Shown here piece after piece: positions 11,101-20,299 of a DNA stretch of 64,000 bases. Both the position numbers and the translations under genes were made by a program. This stretch comes from Cordylochernes scorpioides (Eukaryota; Arthropoda; Arachnida; Pseudoscorpiones; Chernetidae): NCBI GenBank assembly GCA_030710605.1, contig CP092871.1, positions 68,113,941-68,177,940 on the forward strand, in the 5' to 3' direction. How positions within the stretch are numbered: position 1 is the stretch's first letter; each line of letters opens with the position of its first letter. Below the pieces are notes generated by a model. That model searched no databases. It saw only the letters and a list, made by a program, of their open reading frames with translations, and was not told the origin of the DNA.

Positions 11101-11740
11101 CAAATAAATATTTTATTAAATCCAATATATGCCTTTTTATTATCTAATACCTTTATATATAAATACGATTTCTATGTGTTGGTATATTTGTGTGTGATGA
11201 ACAATTTCATGACTTCAAATGGTAGGTAATCTGAATATCCTCAAGATGCGTTTTACTTTAAACATATTGTATCAATGGATATGATATATTAAAAGTTATC
11301 TACTATCAAATATATGTTCTATAAACTTAGTTCTGATCACATCAAGTAGTTATGTGTATGTATAATTTTATTACAATGAATAATTATCAAAAATTAACCA
11401 TTTAAAATATTTCAAAGCTAAACCATTGGTCCGTTCTACAATGGAATGACAATCAGTTTATTTACTTAAGCTAAATATAAAGGATTTATGAGAAGCTATA
11501 TGTTTACTATAAGGTGTCTAACTCTAACTAATTTAAATAAATAAGAAAACACTGATTATAAAGGTATAGTATAATGCATTTATAATGGAAAGGAATGAAG
11601 GGTGCGTCTTTTGAACCCTCTTTATATACATATGTACAAGTAGTATACTTGTACATATGTTACTCGAATTAATGTTTCGCTGGAAGAATCATATTTCTGC
11701 TCACCAAACATTCTGCAACAATATTATTATAATCATATTC
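11101..11740. other. AT-rich stretch without recognised gene
   Basis: No coding sequence or known element recognised. A perfect 15-bp-arm hairpin (ACATATGTACAAGTA and its complement, 3-base loop) sits at 11628-11660. Confidence 0.6.
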
Positions 11741-11822
11741 CTCTAGGAGGGTTCATCACTGATGAGCCAGGCCCTCCTATTAATTTTTCATTGTAGTAAG
11801 GAGGGGCAGTAGAAATTGTTTA
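11741..11822 (+). repeat. Dispersed repeat with CTGATGAGCCAGG, copy 1
   Basis: Shares GGAGG-TTCA-CACTGATGAGCCAGG and the following GGGCAGTAGAAA block with 45369-45436. The context forms a GGAGGG/CCCTCC stem. There is no GAAA box, so it is not called a ribozyme. Confidence 0.5.
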
Positions 11823-11914
11823 AATTAAAAAAAAAAATCATATGCATCTATAATGGTTTCAAATTTTCATAAAGATATAGTGTTTCATATAGCTATTTAT
11901 TCTATCAGGGAGTC

Positions 11915-11985
11915 GATGGAAGGATGGCCTAAACCGTTGGTTTTCGACCGCTACGACCCGGGATCGAATCTCGCATTGTGTACTT
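11915..11985 (+). repeat. tRNA-derived SINE-like head
   Basis: ATGGCCTAAACC resembles a Pol III A box, and GGGATCGAATCTC, about 40 bases downstream, resembles a B box. The B-box region matches the SINE-like sequences at 25.03 kb (minus) and 36.45 kb (GGGATTGAATCTCGC). No clear cloverleaf or intact anticodon arm could be drawn. Confidence 0.45.
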
Positions 11986-12234
11986 TTTCTAATTAAAAGT
12001 CTTTTAAAATGATCCAATGGCCCCCAATTCTTGCAAAAGACCAACCCACCAGCGAGTGCAAGTAACCAAACGAGGCTCTGGCACATTTGTAAGTGCAAAG
12101 TCGAACTGCTTTTCACATGTGTAGACATGTGGTCATTTATAGTAAAATAGTCGCTAACTACCCACCTTGATTATCATGGCCTGTACCACGTGTACAAGGG
12201 ATAATGGTAATAATAATAATAAACACAATAAAAT

Positions 12235-12400
12235 AAGACTAAATCCGGATAAATAGTGTGTGACGTTTCTGTAATAACGTTGTTACCATCTTCAAATTTT
12301 CTTCGCTGTTACCGAAACATCACACTATTTATTTATTTGGATTTGGTCTTATTACCTTGTGTTTATAATATATAATCCATATTGTGCCTTATCATTAATA
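12235..12400. repeat. Inverted repeat of PLE-like terminal sequence
   Basis: Left arm AAATAGTGTGTGACGTTTC and right arm GAAACATCACACTATTTAT are inverted copies around a short centre with GTTACC. The outer part GGTCTTATTACCTTGTG recurs at 58978-59035. The motif CTTC...TTACC-GAAAC looks like the terminal hairpins of Penelope-like elements. Confidence 0.45.
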
Positions 12401-12747
12401 ATAATAAATAATATATTCTATCAATTTTTTAAGATGACATCAGTCATCCTACACACTCATTTTTATGTAAGTCGTACAAAGTCCGGGTAGTTGGCAATTT
12501 CTGTACCCTCCAGAAACTCGAATTAGCTAAATAAATGATCTCCATATATATAAAGGTGAACGTATACAGTGTGAAAAAATAGTACAAATGTGAAATTTTA
12601 CAGGAATAAAAAAGGTGGATAAATTAATAAAAACGTCATCTCTTTATCGTGAAACTGAAAGTTGCTTGTGATGGATCTCAGAATTTTAAAATAGCCAAAT
12701 ATTAGACTAACTTCCATATTTTAGGATAAGAAAATGCAATACTGATA

Positions 12748-12910
12748 CAGTAGAACCTTCCTTTAGCTGACACCTCCTCAAAGGACAGTTTTCATTTTCA
12801 AAATTACCATTTTTACTATTTAGAAACTCTACGGTAATAGAACACATCTACCTAAAAGACACTTTGGCTATGCAACTAGGTGTTGTCCTTTACAGAGAAG
12901 TTCTATAACG
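12748..12910. mobile_element. pogo/Tigger-like MITE
   Basis: Terminal inverted sequence CAGTAGAACCTTCCT versus GAAGTTCTATAACG, with TA on both sides (12746-12747 and 12911-12912). It shares TCCTTTA, AAAGACACTTTGGCT and the general design with the MITE at 39997. CAGTAGAACCTC ends and TA targets are typical of pogo/Tigger-type elements. It is non-coding. Confidence 0.65.
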
Positions 12911-12954
12911 TATTACTTAATTATTTTCAATAATATTTCATTATTAGAATAATA

Positions 12955-12984
12955 CTAGAACATCATTCCATTCTATGAACAGGT
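12955..12984 (-). mobile_element. Helitron 3' end fragment
   Basis: A|CTAG at the left followed by CATTCCATTCTATGAACAGG matches the Helitron end at 16270 (CTAG...ATCCCGTTCTGCGAACAGG). It is cut at 12985 by a gypsy LTR, so the LTR element inserted in this Helitron. Confidence 0.5.
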
Positions 12985-13223
12985 TGATGTACATAATTGT
13001 TTATTTGTTTTGCATAATATTTCATTTATAAATTAATCTCATAATTTAGTCCATGAAAATAAAAATATTGGACTGGTGACAAAAACAAAACTGAAAATGG
13101 ATGGCTTAATGTTATGTAGTTATGATATATAATTAATTGTGATGTTTATGTAATTTTGATCTCCATTGAATAAAATATATAAAGTTTAAATGTGTTTTAA
13201 ACTTTAATAACAAGCACAAAACA
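12985..13223 (+). repeat. 5' LTR of the gypsy element
   Basis: 239 bases, TG...CA. About the first 140 bases recur at 15552-15696 with several substitutions, so the copy is old. The segment ATTGAATAAAATATATAAAG provides plausible TATA-like and polyadenylation signals. Confidence 0.75.
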
Positions 13224-13225
13224 AC

Positions 13226-13236
13226 TGGCGACGAGG
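13226..13236 (+). promoter_or_regulatory. Primer-binding site TGGCGACGAGG
   Basis: Starts two bases after the LTR end. The sequence is the one common in arthropod Ty3/gypsy elements. Confidence 0.65.
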
Positions 13237-13296
13237 AAAAGCGAATTTTTTTAAAGAACATAGAAATTGATCTGACAGAAGAAATTATACTTCAAA

Positions 13297-13652
13297 TATG
13301 TCTTCAGGTACGTTTGAGAAATTTGATGAGGATTTAGAAAATTATATGTATCGCTTAAAACAATTTATTGTTGATTTCTAAAACAAGTTTTTAAGACGCC
13401 ATTTCTTATTTCAAGTATAGGCCCTAAATATTTTTGTATATTGCGAAATTTAGTTTTTCCAGAGGAAGTTGCTCAAGTTCCTTTTGATAATTTATGTATG
13501 ATCTTATTAGAAAATTTTGATCCAAAAACTAATATAATATATGAAAGATTCGTATTTCAGAAAATGGATCAAAAGTCCGGAGAAACTATTTCTAAATATA
13601 TAATACCCCTTGAAAGACAAGCTAGCTTGCATAAAGAATTGTCCAGTTCCTA
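13297..13652 (+). pseudogene. gypsy gag remnant
   Basis: ATG at 13297 begins MSSGTFEKFDEDLENYMYRLKQ, a retrotransposon gag start followed by a stop after about 28 codons. A second piece from 13441 reads PFDNLCMILLENFDPKTN and KMDQKSGETISKYI, the typical gag core that organises particle assembly. It ends at a stop at 13651. No nucleic-acid-binding zinc knuckle remains. Confidence 0.65.
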
Positions 13653-15520
13653 AGAATATAACTGAATTAAAAGCCACCTTGGATTTTTGTCATTTTATAG
13701 TATATTTTTGCCAAATCTTTCAGATTTAGCATATCCTTTATACAACCTATTAAAAAAGAATGTGAAATGGTCTTGGAATGTTGAGACAGATGGATCTTTC
13801 AATTCCTGTAAAAATGCATTAGATGAGACAACATGTTTATCGCATTATTCCCTAAATTTGCCTTTGATTCTTTCTTGTGATGCAAGTCAAGTGGGAATAG
13901 GAGCAACCCTTTCACATTTGAAGTATGGGGAGGAAAGGCCTGTGTGTTTCATTTCCATAATTTTAAATGTTCATGAAAAAAATATTATCAAGTTGAAAGA
14001 GAAGGACTTGCAATTGTTTTTGCAGTAAATACATTTTAAAAATTACCTTTTTTGGTAGGAAATTCATCATTTATACTGATCACAAGCCCTTAATAACTAT
14101 TTTTGGAGATATAACAAATTTGCCTCCACTCATTGCAAATAGACTTCATAAATGGGCTCTAACTCTTCCAAATTTTAATTTTTAAATTAAGTATAAAAAA
14201 GGAAAGGATAATATCATTCCAGATTTCCTTTCTAGATTTCCAGAGTTTCAAAAAAAATAGTGTGTAATATAATGATGCGAGTGGTGAAATTTTACTCTTA
14301 AATACTTCCATCATTGACCATGTTCTTGTGGCTCATGAAACACATTTAGACAGAACTTTATTCAAATTGTATAAAATTATTGAGAAAGGGGAGTTACCCT
14401 CAAGTCCCAATGATGATCTCATTCCTTATTTAAAAAGTATTGATGACTTTACCATTCTCCAAAAATGTATTTTTCTTGATAATAGAATGGTTATTCCAAA
14501 AAGTCTACATGAAAAGCTACTTCAATTATTACATGAGAGCCATGCAGGGACTAATAAAATGAAAATGAAGCTCGTTCATCTATTTGGTGGCCCGGCATGG
14601 ACTCTTCAATAGAAATAATTACAAAAAAATGTCGAACTTGTCTTTCTAATGAAAGTTTGCCTCATCAAAAGACTGAGAGTTGGCCTAAATACACAGGACC
14701 ATGGAGGAGGGTTCACATGGACTATTTCAATTTCAAAAATAGACTGTTTTTACAAGCAGTAGATTCATTCTCTTCATGGGTTGAAGTTTCTGAAGTACCA
14801 TCTACCAGTGCATATTTTTGAATAAATTTTATGAGAAATTGTATTGCTCGTTACGGATTTCCACAAGTAGTGGTTTCCGAGAATGGTCCTCCTTTCTTTA
14901 GTAGTGACTTTGGTGATTTTTTGTTTAAGAATGGCATATCCCCCATATCACCCAAAATCAAATGGACAGGCAGAATTATCTGTAAGAGAGGTGAATAAAT
15001 TGCTAAAAAAAGCTATTATATGAAAACGAGCAGGTGAAACTAGATTTGGCTCTGTCCAGGGCTTTGTTCTTTATAAGGACAGATGTAAATATTAGAAAAG
15101 GGACATCACCTGCGGAACTGTTTCTCAGAAGAAAGATCAGATCAAGACTTTCTGTTTTGTCCAAACAAGAGGTAAAAGTCTCAAAAATCAATGGTCATAT
15201 GTTAACAGTAAATTTAAAGTGGATGAGATTGTGAAATTTAGGTGGATCACTAATAATTATCCCTCTTGGTATACAGGAAAGATAATTAAAATACTAGGAA
15301 GGAATGTTTATTTAATAAAAACAAGGTGAGAGTAAGAAAAAAGTTAATCAAAACTACATTTTTAAAAATGTTGCCTGGTAAATCACATCCCACTAATATG
15401 GATGATGATAAATGTGTGCCAACTCTAATCTCAGAGGAAAAAGGTGTTACAACCCCTAGGTACCCTCAGAGGGAGCGCAGATGTCCACAGAGATATAGAA
15501 AATTAGAAATAAATGAATAA
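13653..15520 (+). pseudogene. gypsy pol remnant: RNase H and integrase
   Basis: The frame from 13687 gives the end of RT and RNase H (LILSCDASQVGIGATLSH, then across stops YTDHKPLITIFG and ANRLHKWAL near 14090-14160). The integrase follows with an H2C2 piece (LLHESHAG...CRTCLSN at 14530-14645), HMDYF near 14717 as the first catalytic Asp, VSENGPPFFSS near 14877, and a damaged third motif near 14950. A tail near 15200-15310 has the PSWYTGKI block. At least eight stops or frameshifts are visible. The N-terminal RT palm with its YxDD box is missing. Confidence 0.75.
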
Positions 15521-15551
15521 ATAAGAGGGGCCAAGCCTAAGAAGGGGGAAT

Positions 15552-15696
15552 TGATGTATACAATTGTTTATTTGTTTTGCATAATATTTCATTTATAAAT
15601 TAACCTTGTAATTTAGTCTGTGAAAATAAAAATATTGGACTGATGACGAAAACAAAGCTGAAAATGGATGGCTTAATGTTATGTAGTTATGATATA
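15552..15696 (+). repeat. 3' LTR (truncated) of the gypsy element
   Basis: Matches 12985-13128 and ends at GATATA where a Helitron 3' end (CTAGCCGAATGACCC) begins. The rest of the LTR was not found further right. Confidence 0.75.
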
Positions 15697-15784
15697 CTAG
15701 CCGAATGACCCGCGCAACGCCCGTGTTCTACCCGATTGAATGTTTTTATTCAAATACTATTTGTTACAATCATAAATTGGCGCC
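15697..15784 (-). mobile_element. Helitron 3' end (CTAG, hairpin), minus strand
   Basis: On the minus strand this is GGCGCCAATTTATAATTG...ACACGGGCGTTGCGCGGGTCATTCGG-type sequence ending in CTAG, with T after it. The CGGGC/GCCCG hairpin about 11 bases before CTAG is the standard Helitron 3' structure. The body is interrupted at GGCGCC (15784) by other repeat sequence. Confidence 0.7.
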
Positions 15785-15928
15785 TTAAATAAATGCATAT
15801 ATTAGTTAATAACTATAGCCTATGTGCTTTATCTGTCTATGTACTGTTGGCTTCCGTAGGCGTATCTTACTGGGAAAAAGAAAGAGAGGATTCCATTTAG
15901 TTATTAACTAATATATGCATTTATTTAA
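15785..15928. repeat. 31-bp perfect inverted repeat bounded by TTAA
   Basis: TTAAATAAATGCATATATT...ends at 15785-15815 and 15898-15928 are perfect inverted copies. The right arm belongs to the LTR-like sequence below, and the left arm is an inverted extra copy of that part. The TTAA edges could suggest a piggyBac-type MITE, but inverted LTR duplication explains it equally well. Confidence 0.45.
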
Positions 15929-16110
15929 GGAGCGACCCGCTCCAACACAATAGTTACAAAAACGAAAAAGCGAGTGGGGGGGCATGATGGGGGGGGGGGG
16001 GGGGGCAGAGGTGGCATGATCGAAGCCAACCAATAGGAGGGCGCCATTCCAAAAAAAAAAAAAAGCAAACGGCGACAGAGTTGATAAATGGTTTGGAGAT
16101 GAAGAATGAC
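15845..16110 (-). repeat. Solo LTR-like copy of the gypsy LTR at 63.2 kb
   Basis: TGTTGGCTTCCGTAGGCG...GCTCCAACA (15845-15947) is the reverse complement of 63158-63260, which ends directly before a gypsy primer-binding site. Homology continues on the U3 side through GTAACTATTG and, with 29325-29455, through GGCGCC-CTCCTATTGG and ACGAGCGTCATTCTTC. No internal gypsy sequence is attached, so this is probably a solo LTR. The outer boundary is approximate. Confidence 0.6.
15989..16005. repeat. 17-base G homopolymer
   Basis: Uninterrupted G run inside the LTR-like copy. The U3 strand is C-rich here. The related sequence at 29.43 kb has a T run at the neighbouring position. Confidence 0.9.
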
Positions 16111-16269
16111 GCTCGTATCAAACCATTAACTAATTTACATATTTTGTGATACAAAAATGACTAGATATAGAAGGAAATAAACCCCAGAATTGAAAAAATA
16201 TCAGACTAACATACTTATTTTACGATAAAAATTGTATTTCTAATATTGCTATGCATTCTTTTAATAATA

Positions 16270-17320
16270 CTAGAAAATTATCCCGTTCTGCGAACAGGTC
16301 TAGAACGAAAACCAGTTCTAAGCCTTATCAAAGTTTTAGCACAAAAATCTAAAATATAAGGTAAATTATTTTTCCGTTTATCATTACTCTTCACAATTCA
16401 TCCTTTCATACTTCATCCCTAAGATTTTATTTTATTTATTTAACAATTGCAGAATACACGCTATATCCACAAATCGGATATTTGCGTGTGAAATACGTAT
16501 ATACGTTTGAATGAAAAAAAAAAAAAAAAAAAAAGTAGTTTAAAGGGATATATACATATTTACATATCGTTATGCAAATTGATTACATTAGTAGTCATTT
16601 TTTTATTAAAAGCTTTTATTTAACTTGCCTATCTGTCTGTCTGGATGTCTGTCGCCAAATCTTGTAATCATTTTTTTAATATACTTATAGGGCACCTAGA
16701 AATATGAAATTTGGTACACATGTTCAAACCTGATGACAATGCTAGCTGACCAATTTTCAGACTTCTGGGTTGTCAGGTTGGCCAAGAACGGATAAATTTC
16801 CAAATTTCCTTTCAAATTTTGTATATTTAATTTTATTTATTTTGTTTTGCCAATATCTCGCGAACCGTTCGTTTTTAGCGATTTTCCTTCGATTTCTCCT
16901 TCTCTCGCTAAGCTTTATTGGTATACTTTTTACGCTCTTTCTAATGGTACCATTTTCATTGAGATTGGTCCACTTTTTTATTTAAAAACTTTTATTTAAC
17001 TTGCCTCCATGTCTGTCTGTCTAGATGTCTGTCGCCAAATCTTGTAATCAATTTTTATTAATATACTTATAGGGCACCTAGAAATATGAAATTTGGTACA
17101 CATGTTCAAAACTGATGACAATGCTAGCTGACCAATTTTCAGACTTCTGGGTTGTCAGGTTGGCCAAGAACGGACAAATTTCCAAATTTCCTTTCAAATT
17201 TTGTATATTTAATTTTAATATGCTTCCAGACCATATAGAATAATGAAACTCACAATACTCGCTCAGTCCAATTAATAATTGACAGATAGACAGACATACA
17301 TTCATTTTTATATATAGAGA
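16270..17320 (-). mobile_element. Complete non-autonomous Helitron, 1,051 bp
   Basis: On the minus strand it begins TCTCTATATATAAAAATGAA at 17320 and ends with a GTTCGCAGAAC hairpin and CTAG at 16270. The flanks are A before the 5' TC and T after CTAG, the Helitron A|T target, with no duplication. No Rep/helicase is encoded. An internal stretch of about 220 bases is present twice (16600-16830 and 16976-17217). A short N|N 18-nt A run lies just inside at 16514. Confidence 0.78.
16600..17217. repeat. Internal ~220-bp direct duplication in the Helitron
   Basis: The blocks at 16600-16830 and 16976-17217 share CTTTTATTTAACTTGCC, CTGTCGCCAAATCTTG, GGGCACCTAGAAATATG and TCAGGTTGGCCAAGAACGG, with only a few differences. 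The spacing is about 377 bases, suggesting internal recombination or slippage after insertion. Confidence 0.8.
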
Positions 17321-18060
17321 TTAGCAGTAATTAAACGTAACAGTAAGAAAATGTTGATTTTAATATATATAAATAGAGTCTCTTAAGAAAGATCACCTGA
17401 AAACATGACTCAACTTGTTTCTCATGTAGGTGGTTTCTCATTGGAGATTCTAATTGATATAAAAGAATCTCTAATAGACCTTTAATAAGAGACTGCCTCT
17501 TGGAGAGACGGGTTATGCTACGATTTTAGGCATCCTCTCAATGGAATCTCTACTGTATCTACTTTTTCACACTGTTTGGATTAATAAATGCCATTTTAAC
17601 CATTTTGAATGTGTATCAATCCAGTCTATTTTTTGATATTTTATAGGCAAAATCACTTCATTTCAATTCATAGGGAATTCTTAACATTTTTGTTGTCTTC
17701 ATTCAGCTTACTTTCTATTATATTTTAAGCCATTGTTTCTCTCTCTCATTATACATATTTAATACCGTATACACTGTTTTATTTTCAAAAATGTCATTAA
17801 TAATTTGAATACAGACACACATTGAAAACCTTCTTAATAATGATGATAATTTTTAATAAAAATTTTAATGGAATTTTCGAAATAAAACGAAACGAAAAAA
17901 GGAAATCTGACAAAAATAGCTTTATAACTTTCCCCAAAGTTCTAAATGGTCAAATATATATAGCAAGTGGCTATATAAATAAAGTTATACACAAAGATAA
18001 AATATAGATTTTAAAATATTTTTTTTTTTACTTAATTTTAATGCATTGTAAATTCTTCAT
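17321..18060. other. AT-rich stretch without recognised gene
   Basis: No supported coding sequence. Short open frames (for example 17822-18007) are lysine/asparagine-rich and look like chance frames in AT-rich DNA. Sequence near 17510-17560 (CTCTTGGAGAGACGGG) resembles MITE debris. Confidence 0.55.
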
Positions 18061-18169
18061 CTTCAGGGTCATTGGTAGTTATGTGGAAAATTTGGTGACA
18101 TTTGGTTAAGTAGTTTCTGAGTTTATCGATAAACAGACAGACAAATTTTGATTTATATATATATAAAGA
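18060..18169 (-). mobile_element. Helitron 5' end, minus strand
   Basis: Reverse complement begins TCTTTATATATATATAAATC followed by TGTCTGTCTGTTTATCG and AAACTCAGAAACTAC. This is the same design as the 5' end at 37068. The 3' end of this copy was not found. Confidence 0.6.
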
Positions 18170-18249
18170 TAATACAGAGATAATAAATCAGAGTGCTGTA
18201 AATATAACAGATTAATTAATATTTATCCTTATTTTTTCCAAAAAAAAAG

Positions 18250-18568
18250 GTTTTTCAAACTAATAAATAGATAGAAACCTTTCTGGTAGTATATTAAACA
18301 ATTTCTCAAAGTTAAATTGCGATGAAATGAGTAGTTTGGTCCGGCATAAAGAAGAGGCATATAATTATTTTTTTCTATATACATGATAATATTTAGAGCA
18401 GATTGTTGAATTATAACAGATAAATTATAATATTTATCTTGATTATTTTTATGCGAAAAGTTATTTCAAAAATTTTATTTGCTAGAAACCTTCCCAGTAC
18501 TATACTAAATAACTTCCCAAAGTTTCCTGGCGTTCCAATGAGTGGTTTGGTCAGGCATAAAGGACAGA
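18250..18568 (-). repeat. Two related Helitron-body repeats flanking the LINE target
   Basis: 18255-18345 and 18470-18560 share AGAAACCTT-CC-GTA-TATA and AATGAGT-GTTTGGTC-GGCATAAAG. The second one leads into GGACAGACA and the (AC)n tract where LINE copy 2 starts. The matching Helitron 5' end lies beyond the LINE at 23887-23910. The LINE therefore split a minus-strand Helitron. Confidence 0.6.
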
Positions 18569-18590
18569 CACACCACACACACACACACAC
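18569..18590. repeat. (AC)n microsatellite, left flank of LINE copy 2
   Basis: CACCACACAC...AC run immediately before the LINE 5' end. A matching (CA)9 run follows the LINE 3' end at 23869-23886. Confidence 0.9.
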
Positions 18591-18649
18591 TCGGGCGTGC
18601 GGCCACGCTTTCGCGAGCTCCGCCGTTTTCGCCTCTGGCGTGTGTGCAA

Positions 18650-20288
18650 ATGTCGGTCAACATGCCGAATTCGGTACCGAAAGGTAGCCCAGGCTCTGCT
18701 GAACAAGTGCCTGAAAGGCCCAGCATCCTGTCTCAACCAGGCGAGGAATTATCGCCGAAAAACCTAATTGAGATGAAATCTAACGAAAATTCTACTGAAT
18801 TTCAAAGAAATGCAAATTCGCCGGCAGGCGGAAGGCATGCAAATCTGTCCGCCGAGCGTGGTGACGTCACGGCGCCGAAGACTGCTACTACGACCAGCGC
18901 AACTCCAGCTAGCCCGGCCTCGCTCAACTGGGCCGACAGCGAGATGGCGGAGGTGGACGCCAACGACGGCTACACCGTTGTGAAGAGCAAGAAAAGGTGC
19001 CTCACTTCAACGCCGGAGCACGCCGCTAGGCAGCCTGGCAGGCCTGCTGAGAAGCCCAGCCCCCAGCAGCGGAAGCGGCCAACAGGGCCGAGAGCAGTGC
19101 CGCCTCGGGAGATCAAGGCGACACGCGCCAACATCGCCGACGCCAGGGCGAGGCAGGCCACTACCAACCACGAGAACTACGTCTTCGTGGAGCTGTGCCC
19201 AGACATCCCGGACTACTCCTACCTCAAGGCCATGAGCACGCTACTCGGGGGGCCAAAGAGCATCACGCAGTTCCATCGAATGAACGGCCACTTCATCGTG
19301 GGTCTCGCGGACAAGGGGCTTGCGAACCGTCTGGTCGCGGACGGCCTGGAAATCGAGGGTACGTCCCTCAGGGTCTTCCCCTTCCGCAAGAGGGCGGAGC
19401 GAATAGTCGTGGCCAACCTGCCCGGCTTTGTGGAGGACAGCACCATCGTGAACACCCTGGGTCAATTCGGGAAGGTCACCTCCATCGCCCCCATCCTGGT
19501 CAAAATGGGGGAGTTCACCTTCACCGACGGCCGCCGGGAGGCGTTTATTCTGCTCCGCGATGGCGTGAGGCTGGAGACACTGCCCACCCGACTAACCATC
19601 CACTCCAAGGGAGACACCCTGTCGGCCTTCCTCTCCTTTGGAATCAAGTGTTCCAAATGCGGTAAATAGGGCCACCGCAGAGCCAACTGCCCAGCGCTCG
19701 CCAGGCAAGGGAACGGCAACCCCAGGCAAGCAGCGTCTCCCAACGACACAAGGCCTCCCCCCCTCCTCCTTAGCAGCCAAGGAAGCCGGCACCGGCGCCC
19801 GCAACATCGGCGTCCCCTGTCCAACCGGCGAAGACTTCAACCGAGGCTCAGGCGATCCCCTCGGCAAACCAGCCTGCCGAACAGATGGATGTCACCCACC
19901 CCGCCCCTGCTGCCCACCCTGCTTCCCTGGCTGCCCCGCGGCCCCCCGAGCCTCGCATCTCTCCGCTCGACCACGAGATGTCGGTGGAGGGGCTGACCTC
20001 ACCTCCATCCACGCCTGCCCGGGGAGAATCCGCACTCAAACAGCTGCTGAAGCACATCAAAGAGACCCCCACCCTTTCCATCGACTGGCACAAGCTGCCC
20101 GGCCTTAACTGCAAGGACGCACAGCAGCTCCTCACCTCTGAGACCACCATGAAGAGGATAGCGCCCACGCTGACAGAGGCACAGGTCGCCACCCTCGACA
20201 AGTTGCACGACACCTTCAAGGCCTCGTGCCCAGACTCCAACTCCACCATCCGCAAGACCCTCCAGAAGACAGGAAGGTCCTGCGAGGC
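18650..20288 (+). pseudogene. Tx1-like LINE ORF1, one stop and one frameshift
   Basis: ATG at 18650 (MSVNMPNSVPKG) is preferred over an in-frame upstream ATG at 18542 that would lie in flanking DNA. The N-terminal 170 residues are Pro/Ser/Ala-rich. The conserved block follows (FVELCPDIPDYSYLKAM, FPFRKRAERIVVANL, TDGRREAFILLRDGVRL), then a CCHC knuckle starting CSKCGK at 19649. TAG at 19667 interrupts the knuckle, and GHRRANC continues in the same frame. A C7 run at 19757-19763 coincides with a shift to the frame that codes EQMDVTHPAPAAHP and the C-terminal helical part (TLTEAQVATLDKLHDTF). It binds LINE RNA by family analogy. Confidence 0.85.
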
Positions 20289-20299
20289 CTACAGCCCCA

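Larger units (their letters stand above)
12985..15696 (+). mobile_element. Decayed Ty3/gypsy retrotransposon
   Basis: The 5' LTR is 12985-13223 (TGATGTACATAATTG...ACAAAACA). A TGGCGACGAGG primer-binding site, gag and pol remnants, and a 3' LTR from 15552 follow. The 3' LTR is cut at 15696 by a minus-strand Helitron end. Protease and the RT palm are deleted: gag runs almost directly into the RNase H region. Many frameshifts and stops are present. The PPT-like GAAGGGGGAAT precedes the 3' LTR. Confidence 0.82.

Noticed and set aside
11741-11822. Hammerhead ribozyme because of CTGATGA (also at 45369)
   Set aside because: No GAAA box follows the stem, so the core is incomplete. Kept only as a dispersed repeat.
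15785-15928. piggyBac-type MITE with TTAA target
   Set aside because: The arms are also part of the LTR-like sequence found at 63.2 kb, so inverted LTR duplication is at least as likely.
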